From contig CBDCEM010000003.1 in assembly GCA_965215825.1 (NCBI GenBank), positions 3,472,001-3,536,000 on the forward strand: DNA of 64,000 bases, in the 5' to 3' direction. This document shows positions 45,176 through 55,012 of the stretch, piece by piece (the first letter of the stretch is position 1; each line of letters begins with the position of its first letter). The position numbers and the translations under genes were made by a program. The notes beneath the pieces are model-generated. The model made no database searches and was not told where the DNA came from. It saw only the letters and a list, made by a program, of their open reading frames with translations. The DNA comes from JAWPMT01 sp965215825. Lineage in GTDB: Bacteria > Bacteroidota > Bacteroidia > Cytophagales > Cyclobacteriaceae.

Positions 45176-45898
45176 TTGATCATTTCTCTTGCACAAACAC
45201 AACCAAAATCAGGAGATATTGCCTACAACCTGGCCACACAAGAAACCTTCATTCGTCAGGCGGCAACTCTGAAGTCAGAAATGATCATCTTTCCTGAATT
45301 ATCAATAACAGGCTATGAGCCTACCATGGCCGACGAACTTGCTACCTCAGAAGAAGATGATCGATTTCATTTCTTTCAAGAACTAGCAGACCAGCTGCAC
45401 ATTACAATCATTACCAGCGCTCCTCTGCGTTCCTCTGAAGGCATCACCATAAGTCTATTGATCTATCTACCAGGAATGCCAGTGCAGACCTACTCCAAGC
45501 AATATTTACATGCTGACGAAAGGCAGTTTTTCGTTCCTGAAAAGCAATCTTATTCTCTCAATGTTGATCCGAAAATCGGTCTGGCGATCTGTTATGAACT
45601 ATCCATAACTACACACTTCCGGTCCTATCTGGAGAGTGGTATCGATATATATCTGGCCAGCGCTGCCAAAACAGCGAAGGGCAGCAGTGAGGCACACGAC
45701 CGACTTGCCACATTGGCCTCGAATCATCAAATTATGAGTTTGTTCGTCAATTGCGTGGGACCCTGTGATGGTGTTTTGTGCAATGGCAGGTCAGCTGCCT
45801 GGGATGATCGGGGGAGAAAAATTGATGAGCTTTCATCAGATAGTGAAGGTCTACTTGTCATTGATACCCTAAAGCAGTCGCTCAAACAGACCGAATAG
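45176..45898 (+). CDS. Carbon-nitrogen hydrolase (nitrilase superfamily)
   Basis: 240 residues from a TTG at 45176; an in-frame TAG at 45167 excludes any ATG upstream, and the start 'MIISLAQTQPKSGDI' is the usual first strand. The catalytic triad is E41 ('FPELSITGYEP'), K108 ('TYSKQYLHADERQFF') and C139 ('LAICYELS'). Members hydrolyse amides or carbamoyl groups (omega-amidase, N-carbamoylputrescine amidase and others). The substrate is open. The MBL-fold gene follows after 5 bp, suggesting an operon. Confidence 0.87.
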   Translation: MIISLAQTQPKSGDIAYNLATQETFIRQAATLKSEMIIFPELSITGYEPTMADELATSEEDDRFHFFQELADQLHITIITSAPLRSSEGITISLLIYLPGMPVQTYSKQYLHADERQFFVPEKQSYSLNVDPKIGLAICYELSITTHFRSYLESGIDIYLASAAKTAKGSSEAHDRLATLASNHQIMSLFVNCVGPCDGVLCNGRSAAWDDRGRKIDELSSDSEGLLVIDTLKQSLKQTE

Positions 45899-45903
45899 CT
45901 AAG

Positions 45904-46731
45904 ATGAAGCTCGTCCGATCACAAATATTCGAAGAAGTTGAACTACTAACGGTCGGTTATCATCCGATCAGCAAGCCTAAGCTAACGGTCAATCTATTCA
46001 TTATTGATGGCCTTCTTATTGACACAGGGCCACCCCGGTTGTACCACGAGGTTTTGCACGAACTTCAATCGAAGTTTATTAATCAAATATTTGTAACTCA
46101 TCATCATGAGGACCATACGGGTAATGTGGCACGATTGTCGCAACATTTCGAATGCACGGCATTGAGCTCAAAACTCTGCGCCGAAATGATGAAATCGCCA
46201 CCGAAAATAAGCTTCGCTCAGTACATGACCTGGGGCAATCGACCTCCTTATCATCACCTTCAGGGAGTTTCTTCGGTAACTACCGATCAACGTGAGTTTC
46301 AATTAATTGATATACCAGGACATGCACCGGATATGGTAGCGTTATACGAGCCTCATAAGAAATGGCTATTTTCTGCTGACCTATATGTTCACCATTACAT
46401 CAGTTATTACCTGTTTAGCGAAAGTATGGCCCAGCAAATTGCCTCAATTAAAAAATTACTGAAATTCGACTTTGAAATCCTATTTTGCTGCCATGCCCCT
46501 CCTATGAAAGATGGTCGGGAAAAACTTACGAAAAAGCTCAAGTTCTTTGAATCTTTCAATGAGCAAGTGAGAGAACAGGCAATAAAAGGCTACTCTGCGT
46601 CAAAAATCATGAAAGCCCTGGACTTAAAAGAGCGCTGGGGCATTCGACTGTTGTCCCATGGCATGTTGTCAAAACTGAATATGGTGAAATCTGTTTTGAA
46701 TGACATGAAAGTCGAGGGAACATCAGATTAA
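45904..46731 (+). CDS. MBL-fold metallo-hydrolase
   Basis: 275 residues with the metallo-beta-lactamase signature 'THHHEDHTGN' (H66, H68, D70, H71), then 'DIPGHAPDM', 'FSADLYVH' and 'CHAPPMKDG', which supply the other metal ligands. A helical C-terminal part (about 215-275) ends in a small winged-helix-like region, as in LACTB2/glyoxalase-II-like thioesterases and nucleases. No signal peptide. It lies 5 bp after the nitrilase-family gene and converges with menA, overlapping its end by 9 bp. Confidence 0.88.
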   Translation: MKLVRSQIFEEVELLTVGYHPISKPKLTVNLFIIDGLLIDTGPPRLYHEVLHELQSKFINQIFVTHHHEDHTGNVARLSQHFECTALSSKLCAEMMKSPPKISFAQYMTWGNRPPYHHLQGVSSVTTDQREFQLIDIPGHAPDMVALYEPHKKWLFSADLYVHHYISYYLFSESMAQQIASIKKLLKFDFEILFCCHAPPMKDGREKLTKKLKFFESFNEQVREQAIKGYSASKIMKALDLKERWGIRLLSHGMLSKLNMVKSVLNDMKVEGTSD

Positions 46732-47625
46732 TTGCCCTGCACCAAACAATAGAACAAACAGCAGTGTTGAGATTGCTAATTGCTTCAAGTAGGGATCCAG
46801 GCTTTTAGGATCTTCTTTCGTGAAAACAGCTTTCATATTGATCAAAAACAAGGGAAGACTTAAACCATATAAAAGATGTAACCATTCTCCTGTCCAGGTC
46901 AGATTAGTATATAGCAACATACACACCCAGCCTATTCCTATCAATCCCAAATGATACAATTTAGCATTTGATCGTCCAATTCGAACCGGAATAGAGTTTT
47001 TCCCGGCGACTGTATCAGAATCAATGTCCCGGATATTGTTGACATTGAGCACTCCTACAGCAAAGAGGCCACAACTGATTGCCGGCAAAATCGTGATCCC
47101 ATCGAATGACTTACTGTATAGAAAATAGCTTCCACATACCCCGACGAACCCAAAAAAGAGCAAGACAAACAGATCGCCGAGGCCCTGATAACCATAAGGT
47201 GTCTTTCCTACGGTATACTTGATGGCAGCCCAAATGGCCCCTAGTCCGATCAGCAGGAAGACTAATGCATAAATCCAGGTATCTCGAAAGCACACAAACA
47301 GCAATATCAATCCGCTGGCCAAGGACAGAAACGCACAGATAATCAATGCCCTTTTCATTGAATTAAGGGATATTTTCCCGGCCTGCACTGCCCTACTGGG
47401 CCCCTGCCTGTCCTCATGATCTACACCACTAACGCTATCTCCATAGTCATTGGCCAAATTAGAAAGCACTTGCAAGAAGAGAGTAGTCAACAAAGAGAGA
47501 CTAAGAACCACTCCATTGAACATACCCCCTCGAAACGCCAGAAAGCCTCCCATTAGGATGCAAGAAAATGCCAGCGGTAATGTCCTTAGGCGGAAAGCCT
47601 CAAACCATATTTTAACAGATGCCAT
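46723..47625 (-). CDS. menA: 1,4-dihydroxy-2-naphthoate polyprenyltransferase
   Basis: 300 residues from ATG 47623-47625, 5 bp after argS; longer starts would run into argS. It is a UbiA-fold membrane enzyme with about eight helices. The prenyl-diphosphate-binding aspartates lie in 'NLANDYGDSVSGVDHED' and a second acidic motif in 'NNIRDIDSDTVAGK'. It attaches the isoprenoid tail in menaquinone synthesis. No other men genes are in the window. It is the last gene of the ctlX-argS-menA operon. Confidence 0.92.
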   Translation of the reverse strand: MASVKIWFEAFRLRTLPLAFSCILMGGFLAFRGGMFNGVVLSLSLLTTLFLQVLSNLANDYGDSVSGVDHEDRQGPSRAVQAGKISLNSMKRALIICAFLSLASGLILLFVCFRDTWIYALVFLLIGLGAIWAAIKYTVGKTPYGYQGLGDLFVLLFFGFVGVCGSYFLYSKSFDGITILPAISCGLFAVGVLNVNNIRDIDSDTVAGKNSIPVRIGRSNAKLYHLGLIGIGWVCMLLYTNLTWTGEWLHLLYGLSLPLFLINMKAVFTKEDPKSLDPYLKQLAISTLLFVLLFGAGQLI

Positions 47626-47630
47626 CTTTT

Positions 47631-49418
47631 CTACATTCGTTCTGGTACCTGGACACCTAGTAGCCCCATGGCTTGTTTGATAGCATGAGCAGTACATGAT
47701 GACAACATCAATCTCAAAACCATCTGCTCCTTGGCATCGTCTGCGAATATCGGAAGCTCCTGATAAAAACCATTGTAGGTTTTGGCCAGATCATATACAA
47801 ATTGCGCAACCAAAGACGGAGAATAATCCGCGGCAGCACTTTGAACAATCCCAGGAAACTGTACAAGAACATTGATCAGATCCAATTCTCTTGAATGAAG
47901 GCTGCCTTCACTCAGTGTTTGATCATAGTTCACTTCCATCTGCGCGGCCCTTCGCAGCAAGGCAGAAATTCGAGCGTGGGTATATTGGATAAATGGGCCT
48001 GTATTTCCTTGAAATTCAATGGATTCCTGCGGATTGAAAAGAATTCTTCGTTTTGGGTCTACCTTGAGCAAGAAGTACTTCAATGCCCCCAAACCGAGCA
48101 TTTTATAGAGCTGCGTAGCTTCTTGTTCGGTCATTCCTTCAATTTTTCCTAACTCTCGCGTTTGGTTCTCTGCAGTTTGAAACATCTCCCGCATCAAGTC
48201 ATCCGCATCGACCACCGTTCCTTCCCGGGACTTCATTTTTCCTGTGGGTAAATCGACCATACCGTAGGACAAATGGTAGAGTCCTTCAGCATAAGAGCGT
48301 CCCAATTTCTTCATGATCTTGAAGAGCACCTTAAAATGATAGTCTTGCTCATTTCCTACGGTGTATACAGATTTGTCAAATGCAAAATCTGTGTATTTAT
48401 GATCGCAAGTACCCATATCCTGCGTCATGTAGACAGCTGTACCATCTCCGCGCAAAACCAGCTTTTCATCGAGACCTTCATCGGTAAGGTCCACCCAGAC
48501 TGAACCATTTTCTTTTTTGAAAAATACATCTTTGTCAAGGCCTTCCTCCACGATATCCTTTCCTAGCAAGTATGTATCCGATTCATGATACGTCTTATGG
48601 AAAGTAATACCCATGGTTTCATAGGTAGCATCAAACCCTTTGTAAACCCAGCCATTCATCTGTTTCCACAGATCTACGGCTTCAGTTTCTCCATTCTCCC
48701 AATCCTTTAAGAGTTGTTGTGCCGCCAACAAAGATGGCGCATTCTTCTTGGCATCCTCTTCTGAATGGCCCTCCGCAATAAGTTGCTGAATTTCTACCTT
48801 GTATTCCTGATCAAATTTTACATAATACTTCCCTACCAGGTGGTCTCCTTTCAACCCCGAAGATGAAGGAGTTTCTCCAGCTCCGAATTTCTGATAAGCA
48901 AGCATCGATTTGCAAATGTGAATACCCCGATCATTGACCAGGTTTACTTTCATGGCCTCATATCCTGCAGCAGCCAGAATCCTTGAGACACTATCGCCCA
49001 GGAAGTTGTTTCTCAGGTGGCCCAAATGCAATGGTTTGTTCGTATTCGGTGAAGAAAATTCGATCATCACCTTCTGCCCATTGGGTTTGGCGACTCCATA
49101 ATTTTCCGTACTGTAAATCTCCTTAAGAGCCTGCCTCCAGGTGTCATCAGTGAAGGTCAGATTCAAAAATCCCTTTACAACGTTGAATGCAGCGACCTGA
49201 GATACATGTTCTTGCAGATAAGCACCTATAGCATTCCCAGCATCCTCAGGTTTTTGTCTGGTGACCTTTAAATAAGGAAAGACTACAAATGTATGCGTGC
49301 CTTCAAACTCCTTTTTAGTGGGTTGTAGTGATAACGCGTCCACCCCTATTTCATGGTCGTACAACGACTTGAAGGCTTCAACCAATCCTTCCTTTATATG
49401 ATGTTCTAAATCAATCAT
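47631..49418 (-). CDS. argS: Arginyl-tRNA synthetase
   Basis: 595 residues from ATG 49416-49418, which starts 'MIDLEHHIKEGL'. Class I synthetase with an N-terminal additional domain (1-110), the HIGH-type motif HLGH in 'NTNKPLHLGHLRNNFLG', the KMSKS-like 'GKMKSREGTVVD', and the C-terminal anticodon-binding domain with 'THARISALLRRA'. Five bp separate it from ctlX and from menA, so all three are read as one transcript. The pairing of ctlX with argS connects two arginine-related genes. Confidence 0.96.
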   Translation of the reverse strand: MIDLEHHIKEGLVEAFKSLYDHEIGVDALSLQPTKKEFEGTHTFVVFPYLKVTRQKPEDAGNAIGAYLQEHVSQVAAFNVVKGFLNLTFTDDTWRQALKEIYSTENYGVAKPNGQKVMIEFSSPNTNKPLHLGHLRNNFLGDSVSRILAAAGYEAMKVNLVNDRGIHICKSMLAYQKFGAGETPSSSGLKGDHLVGKYYVKFDQEYKVEIQQLIAEGHSEEDAKKNAPSLLAAQQLLKDWENGETEAVDLWKQMNGWVYKGFDATYETMGITFHKTYHESDTYLLGKDIVEEGLDKDVFFKKENGSVWVDLTDEGLDEKLVLRGDGTAVYMTQDMGTCDHKYTDFAFDKSVYTVGNEQDYHFKVLFKIMKKLGRSYAEGLYHLSYGMVDLPTGKMKSREGTVVDADDLMREMFQTAENQTRELGKIEGMTEQEATQLYKMLGLGALKYFLLKVDPKRRILFNPQESIEFQGNTGPFIQYTHARISALLRRAAQMEVNYDQTLSEGSLHSRELDLINVLVQFPGIVQSAAADYSPSLVAQFVYDLAKTYNGFYQELPIFADDAKEQMVLRLMLSSCTAHAIKQAMGLLGVQVPERM

Positions 49419-49423
49419 GTTAT

Positions 49424-50365
49424 TTACGCTTGCGCAAGATGCGGCAAAAATACTTCGGCCATCATACACCGCACACTCCCTCCTCCCAACTTTTCTATGG
49501 TGGGAATGGGACTGTGGATTAATTGACCATGTGCTAATAATCTATTCTTTTGATGCTGATTCAAACTTTCAAATGCCGCTTCAGACATAACAACAAACTT
49601 CTCATGCCTACGGTTTTGAACTTGCAACATGTTTCCTGCAAAATGATGGATTTGCGTCTCACTTAGCGTGATGATCTCCTTTCCTGATGCCTCCAGTGAC
49701 GCTACAACTGTGGCTCGTTCCTTCGGATCATCTATTGATTCAAGGCATATTGCGGCAAATTGCTCACCGACTGCCATCATTACGTTGGTATGATAAATCG
49801 GTAAACGTTGCTCGTCTACAGTCTGATTAGCTACGAATGTTATTGCTCTGTATCCCGATAGCTCATCAAAAGCATTAATCACCGACTTATGAGTACGATC
49901 AGAAATGGCTGCATAAGCCACCTTATTTTGTCGATCAAGGATTAAACTTCCAGTCCCTTCCAAATACATAACCTGTTCTTCCCAAGAAGTCAGGCTATGT
50001 ATCTCATTCACTTCAAAACTTGATCTTAGGACATCAATCACTTCCATTCGGCGCTCTTTCCGTCGATTTTGTGCAAACATCGGATAGAGTATAATGTCTC
50101 CATTCTGATGAAATGAAATCCAATTGTTAGGAAATATGGAATCAGGAGTCTCGGCATGTAGAATATCCTCCACAACCACCACGTTCACACCCGTATCTCT
50201 AAGAACGTTAACCATTCCATCAAATTCTCTTAGGGCCAATTCCTGAACACTGGAATCACTTTCAGTCGTATTTTCCTGAAAATAGTTATTGACTGCAGTT
50301 TCCTCATTCTTGTGAAAGGCAACTGGCCTGATCATTAAAATGGTATCTGAAATCTGGCTGACCAT
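49424..50365 (-). CDS. ctlX: Citrulline hydrolase-like protein (CtlX family, arginine deiminase fold)
   Basis: 313 residues from ATG 50363-50365. The guanidino-modifying fold is shown by 'DSIFPNNWISFH' (75-86), a central histidine in 'YHTNVMMAVG' and the nucleophile cysteine in 'GGGSVRCMMAE' near the end. CtlX of Francisella hydrolyses citrulline; related enzymes act on arginine or methylated arginines. It is divergent from the arginine decarboxylase gene at 50567, which suggests a shared arginine/citrulline theme. The substrate here is inferred. Confidence 0.85.
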   Translation of the reverse strand: MVSQISDTILMIRPVAFHKNEETAVNNYFQENTTESDSSVQELALREFDGMVNVLRDTGVNVVVVEDILHAETPDSIFPNNWISFHQNGDIILYPMFAQNRRKERRMEVIDVLRSSFEVNEIHSLTSWEEQVMYLEGTGSLILDRQNKVAYAAISDRTHKSVINAFDELSGYRAITFVANQTVDEQRLPIYHTNVMMAVGEQFAAICLESIDDPKERATVVASLEASGKEIITLSETQIHHFAGNMLQVQNRRHEKFVVMSEAAFESLNQHQKNRLLAHGQLIHSPIPTIEKLGGGSVRCMMAEVFLPHLAQA

Positions 50366-50566
50366 AGAGATCAATATTTCCGCTAACAACAATTAATTTG
50401 CAATTACCCTTCATCAAACCTAAGCATCTGAAAAGCTGCGCAAAACTAATAATTCGAAGCTTCTGAAGCTCTGGAAAAAATATTTCAAACAAATTATACG
50501 CTCCATCTATTTTTCTTGAAATTTTACCTCATTATTGCATGCTTTTTTTTGTGATTCCAGACGCGA

Positions 50567-51952
50567 ATGAAGAGTTATTCCGACCTAATTGACCAGACCT
50601 TCGATTTCCCCTCCGAAGAATTTCGTGTGGAAGAAAAACAGTTGTTTTTCCACGAAGTGGATTTAATGGCGTTGATCGAAAAATACGGCACACCACTCAA
50701 GATTTCGTACCTACCAAAGATTAGAGAAAACATCGCGAAAGCCAGAAAGATATTTGGCGATGCAATGAAAAAGCACCAGTATCAGGGTGACTATGTCTAC
50801 TGCTACTGCACTAAATCTTCTCATTTCCAATTTGTATTAGAAGAAACCTCCAGGGCCGGAGCGCATATCGAAACGTCCTCTGCTTTTGATATTCCGATCG
50901 TACGCAAACTCTATGAGCAAGAGCTTATTCAGAAAGATACTTATGTACTCTGCAATGGGTTTAAACGACCATTGTATCTTGAAAAGGTAACGAATCTCAT
51001 CAATGACGGGTTTGAAAATTGCATCCCTATTCTTGACAATTTAAATGAACTCGATACTTATCTGGACAATGTCAATAAAGACTTCAAAATTGGTATTCGA
51101 CTAGCAGCGGATGAAGAACCCAATTTCAGTTTCTACACCTCCAGACTGGGTATACGCTATAACGATGCGCTCACTTACTATCAGGAAAAGATCAAAGATT
51201 CCAAAGCACAACTAAAGGTCTTGCATTACTTCATCAATACGGGAATCAAGGATACGGCTTACTACTGGAGTGAGCTTAGTCGCTTTGTCTACAAGTATTG
51301 CGAGTTGAAAAAAGTTTGTCCCGAACTGGATACGATCGATATCGGTGGTGGTTTCCCCATCAAAAACTCCTTGCAATTTGATTATGATTATGCCTACATG
51401 GCAGACCAGATTATCGAAAACATTCAGTGGATTTGCAAGAAAAATGATGTTCCTACTCCACACATTTTCACGGAGTTTGGTTCCTACACTGTAGGCGAAT
51501 CCGGAGCTACTCTTTACTCCGTACTTGATCAGAAAATGCAAAATGACAAGGAGCTTTGGTACATGATGGATGGTTCGTTCATCACGCACATGCCGGATGT
51601 CTGGGGGCTCAATCAGAAGTATATCATGTTACCCGTCAACAATTGGGGAAACATGTTCCGCCGTGTCAATATCGGGGGCCTAACCTGCGATAGTATGGAC
51701 TATTATGATTCTGAGGCACATATCAGTGAAGTGTTCCTTCCAATCATTAATAAAAAGGAACAACTCTACTTTGGTTTCTTCCATACTGGAGCCTACCAGG
51801 AATCATTAGGAGGATATGGCGGAATTCAACATTGTCTGATACCCGCACCAAAACATGTTATATTGAAACGAGATGACTCGGGAAATATCCAATCGGAGTT
51901 GTTTGCTGAAGAGCAGGACAATGAATCGATGTTGAAAATCCTCGGCTATTGA
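50567..51952 (+). CDS. speA: Arginine decarboxylase, short PLP alanine-racemase-fold type
   Basis: 461 residues of a fold-type III PLP decarboxylase. PLP lysine K83 lies in 'YCYCTKSSHF'; 'DIGGGFPIK' and 'EFGSYTVGESGA' give phosphate-binding and C-terminal active-site elements, and 'YYDSEAHISEVFLP' replaces the CDxxD-type segment. It is shorter than E. coli SpeA (658 residues) and fits the short bacteroidete arginine decarboxylase, which makes agmatine for polyamine synthesis. A related diamine decarboxylase cannot be excluded. It is divergent from ctlX and converges with the TPR gene, overlapping it by 7 bp. Confidence 0.85.
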   Translation: MKSYSDLIDQTFDFPSEEFRVEEKQLFFHEVDLMALIEKYGTPLKISYLPKIRENIAKARKIFGDAMKKHQYQGDYVYCYCTKSSHFQFVLEETSRAGAHIETSSAFDIPIVRKLYEQELIQKDTYVLCNGFKRPLYLEKVTNLINDGFENCIPILDNLNELDTYLDNVNKDFKIGIRLAADEEPNFSFYTSRLGIRYNDALTYYQEKIKDSKAQLKVLHYFINTGIKDTAYYWSELSRFVYKYCELKKVCPELDTIDIGGGFPIKNSLQFDYDYAYMADQIIENIQWICKKNDVPTPHIFTEFGSYTVGESGATLYSVLDQKMQNDKELWYMMDGSFITHMPDVWGLNQKYIMLPVNNWGNMFRRVNIGGLTCDSMDYYDSEAHISEVFLPIINKKEQLYFGFFHTGAYQESLGGYGGIQHCLIPAPKHVILKRDDSGNIQSELFAEEQDNESMLKILGY

Positions 51953-53112
51953 TGACAGTTTCTAGCCAATTGACCTGAGACCTCCGTCATTCCCCGAGTC
52001 ATCGCCTGTTTTAGGTAATTGCAAGCCTGTTCCTTGTCATTTAGTTCAAAGTAAGCCATGGCGGTATTGTACCAGATATGCGCCTTACTGCGGTCGCGTA
52101 CGAGAAATTGCTCATAATATGCTACAGCTTCGTCAAATTTCTGTTCCTTGAAAAAAGCATTTCCCATGAGGTAATAAGCCTCCATCCGATTACTCTGCAT
52201 TCGGATCACCGCATCGAAGTGCGTCCGGGCATCCGCAAACTTCTCCTGTTTGATGCGCAAACGACCAACATTCAAAAGCAAATCAGGATCACGATGATTC
52301 ATTCTCAACGCCTGTCCAAACAAACGATCAGCCTCACCATATCGGCCAGCATCATAAGCCTCTACGCCTTGATAAGTTAACATTGGTCCAAAATTGGCTT
52401 GGTTCAGTATCTCCTCTGGAAGTTTCACATCATCGTCCAGTACGATCAGATTGAACCAGGCTATTTCACTTTTGGGGTCCATTTGTATTGCCAACTTCAG
52501 GTTATCAATCGCCTGTTCCTTCTTTCCGGTTTCTTCAAAAAGTAAAGCCCTGTTTACAAGGTTTTGCGCCGAACTGTCCAGGTACATGGCTTCATTCATA
52601 TCTTCCAGCGCCATGTCATATTCTCCAATTTCCTGAAACGTTAGTCCTCTGTAAGCATAAACCGAACTCATCATGGTCACCATCGTCCCCACCTTTACCT
52701 GCTCCTGACCCGTTGGATCTACTTTAAAAAATACGGCCTGGGTATCGTCATTCCCCTGATTCTTGATCAAATAAGTGAGATCTTTAATGGCTTCGTCATA
52801 AACACCTAATTGATAGAAAAGCTCACCTCTTTTGAAATAGGCTTCTTTGAAAGCATCATCTATCCTCAAGGCATTTGAATAATCGTTGAGTGCCTGAGCA
52901 TTATCTCCTACCTCTTCAAAAATGGTCCCACGTAAAAAATAAGCTTCATTCGACTGTAAAATCTGAAGGGCAGCGTTGATACTGTTTAGGGCAGCATCAT
53001 AATCACCGCGAGAGGAATGAGCCACGGCTTCATCATAATGATCATTATACCGGCTTTGAGCGAGTGAATTGAGACAGACTGACAGGAAAACAATCAAGGT
53101 TAGGAATCGCAT
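51946..53112 (-). CDS. Secreted TPR protein
   Basis: 388 residues with a signal peptide (cleavage after LAQ, about residue 19) and about nine tetratricopeptide repeats. Clear examples are 'GDYDAALNSINAALQI', 'GDNAQALNDYSNALRIDDAF', 'GEYDMALEDMNEAMYLDSSA' and 'QKFDEAVAYYEQFLVRD'. It probably acts in the periplasm as a protein-protein scaffold. Partners are not identifiable. It overlaps the end of the convergent decarboxylase by 7 bp. Confidence 0.87.
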   Translation of the reverse strand: MRFLTLIVFLSVCLNSLAQSRYNDHYDEAVAHSSRGDYDAALNSINAALQILQSNEAYFLRGTIFEEVGDNAQALNDYSNALRIDDAFKEAYFKRGELFYQLGVYDEAIKDLTYLIKNQGNDDTQAVFFKVDPTGQEQVKVGTMVTMMSSVYAYRGLTFQEIGEYDMALEDMNEAMYLDSSAQNLVNRALLFEETGKKEQAIDNLKLAIQMDPKSEIAWFNLIVLDDDVKLPEEILNQANFGPMLTYQGVEAYDAGRYGEADRLFGQALRMNHRDPDLLLNVGRLRIKQEKFADARTHFDAVIRMQSNRMEAYYLMGNAFFKEQKFDEAVAYYEQFLVRDRSKAHIWYNTAMAYFELNDKEQACNYLKQAMTRGMTEVSGQLARNCHQ

Positions 53113-53161
53113 AAAGTTTTTTTACGCGAAACTCATGGCAGGGGTTATCTCTCGAATTTCA

Positions 53162-54175
53162 TTAGAAGGCATATTGACCTTCAGCAATCTTTTCCTGAAT
53201 TTTCGAGAAATTATCAACAGAAAAATGGGTGAAACTATTCCTGAGTTTCAAGGAAGTCAATGCGGCCGCTGATAAGAAATCGGAAAAATTCAACTCTACA
53301 CATTTTGATACCTCTTCTCCCAAAAACCCGCCTATCATTTCTTCAGGCCTCAATCTACCAAAAGGCCATCGTTCCTTGTACAACTCCACCAGTGCTTTTG
53401 TTAATATCGCTCCCTCCTTATTAGGACGAAATTGTCTGTTTCTGATCGCTCGTTCCAAAACGGAGGCCTTCCTTAGGTTTTCCGGAAGTAAAACAGAATC
53501 AATACCCAACAACCGGCCTACACAATTCCATAAATAGATATAAGCCTGTTTTTCCTCCGGCGACAATTCAATACCTAGTTTTTGTAAGCCACGAATGACA
53601 ATCAAGGAAAAGGCGAGGTTTGTCCCTAACAAGTCTTCCTGATTAATCGGAACTTCCTCTTCCGCTTCGGAGTAGCACCTGGCCCGAGCATGCAGCAGTC
53701 TGACTTTCAGGCAATGCAAAAAACCAAAGCCGGATTCATCAAAAGCATTTCTGCTCCCTACGGCAAATAAGAATTCCCCCGTTTCTTCAAGGCGCTTTCT
53801 GGGGTTTTCTACGAGGTATTTTGATTGCACAAGTACTTTGGCTCCCTTTTCTCCTGCATAACAGTACGGCAAGGAATAGAGGGCCAGAATAGCCATGATT
53901 GGTACCGCATATTTTTCGAAGACGAGGTGGCCGTTTTTCAGTAAGGTTTGATCGAAGGTGGCATGTGTTGACAGGACTTCATCCAATAGCTGACTCATTG
54001 GCTTCTTAAAAGTCAATCGGAGCAGATCTGAGTTTCCAGTTAATTTCTGAAATTGATAAAATTCTTGAGAGTGGTCTTTAAGGTATTGAAATACCCCATC
54101 AGCAGCGGGATCACCTTTTTGTCGATGATTATCTAAGAAGTCATTGAGAACCTGTAGAGTCCATGCCTGTTCCAT
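53162..54175 (-). CDS. MpaB/DUF2236 family oxygenase-like protein
   Basis: 337 residues matching the DUF2236 family ('YSLPYCYAGEKGAKVLVQS', 'ETGEFLFAVG', 'KVRLLHARAR', 'INQEDLLGTNLAFSLIVIRGL', 'YIYLWNCVGRLLGI'). Family members such as MpaB and the rubber oxygenase Lcp use heme b held by histidine; the histidine in 'LLHARAR' is the likely axial ligand. No signal peptide is seen. The substrate is unknown. It lies 49 bp beyond the start of the TPR gene on the same strand. Confidence 0.83.
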   Translation of the reverse strand: MEQAWTLQVLNDFLDNHRQKGDPAADGVFQYLKDHSQEFYQFQKLTGNSDLLRLTFKKPMSQLLDEVLSTHATFDQTLLKNGHLVFEKYAVPIMAILALYSLPYCYAGEKGAKVLVQSKYLVENPRKRLEETGEFLFAVGSRNAFDESGFGFLHCLKVRLLHARARCYSEAEEEVPINQEDLLGTNLAFSLIVIRGLQKLGIELSPEEKQAYIYLWNCVGRLLGIDSVLLPENLRKASVLERAIRNRQFRPNKEGAILTKALVELYKERWPFGRLRPEEMIGGFLGEEVSKCVELNFSDFLSAAALTSLKLRNSFTHFSVDNFSKIQEKIAEGQYAF

Positions 54176-54205
54176 GAACAGAGAACAAGTTTTAAAGAGA
54201 AATGG

Positions 54206-55012
54206 TTAGTAAACCCTGCGAATTTGCATGCCGCTTTCTCGGGGAAGGTGTTCAAAATGTCCATCCTTGTAGTTGAAAAAGCTTATCGCCATAACTAAAA
54301 ACAAACCCGTATTGTCTGAGAGCTGCTTTACGTCATCGACGGAGATCATAGCAGTCATAGGCTCAGTAGGTATTTTCAACAACGGCAACATATTGCTATG
54401 ATAGGACCCATATTTACCATGACAGTTACTATCAAGTGGCAAGTATTGTTTTTCACTTGAGTCGTAGTGATAATCTGAAATAGCCACCAAACGAGCACTT
54501 ATCTTAAAATTGGTCGCCTCAGCGGGTTTTTTAAAAGTCTTATCGGGAACGAAAGCCGGAAAATGTAAGATTACCTGCCCCCTTCTGGAGCCGGGTTTCA
54601 CGAAATACTTTGCACCAAAAATTTCATCATAAGGTGCAGCCGTATTAAATTCAAAACCATTTAACAAATGACCGTGCTTACTCGGATACAGCGGCCTTGT
54701 TCCAGTCTGCCCCTCCTCCTGCTTTGCCAGGTTTCGGAATTGAGCAGTCAACCTTCCCGACACATAAGTCTCGCAGATTTCGGACATACCTTCAGACAAT
54801 GAACCACGCAAAGCCTTGGCCATCATTGAAGCAATTCCGAACTCTTTTTGGTTATTCCTCAATTCTTCGTAAGATTCATCATTTTTGATCCGATCAGCCG
54901 ATGGGCCACCTTTCTTCGCGATGATGGTGTGATCTATTCCTCTGATCTTGTAAGCTCTGTACCCCTTGGGTAAGGTAGTAGTGCCACTCACTGCACTGTC
55001 GGCCTTTTTCAT
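54206..55012 (-). CDS. Hypothetical protein
   Basis: 268 residues, no signal peptide or membrane helix. The basic N-terminus reads 'YRAYKIRGIDHTIIAKKGG', then a helical stretch 'NQKEFGIASMMAKALRGSLSE', and the C-terminal half is beta-rich with 'GQVILHFPAFVPDKTFKKPAEA' (split) and a final 'ESGMQIRRVY'. I do not recognise a family. It is 30 bp upstream of the MpaB-like gene on the same strand and could be co-transcribed with it. The coding call rests on length, regular codon use and a clean start. Confidence 0.7.
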   Translation of the reverse strand: MKKADSAVSGTTTLPKGYRAYKIRGIDHTIIAKKGGPSADRIKNDESYEELRNNQKEFGIASMMAKALRGSLSEGMSEICETYVSGRLTAQFRNLAKQEEGQTGTRPLYPSKHGHLLNGFEFNTAAPYDEIFGAKYFVKPGSRRGQVILHFPAFVPDKTFKKPAEATNFKISARLVAISDYHYDSSEKQYLPLDSNCHGKYGSYHSNMLPLLKIPTEPMTAMISVDDVKQLSDNTGLFLVMAISFFNYKDGHFEHLPRESGMQIRRVY

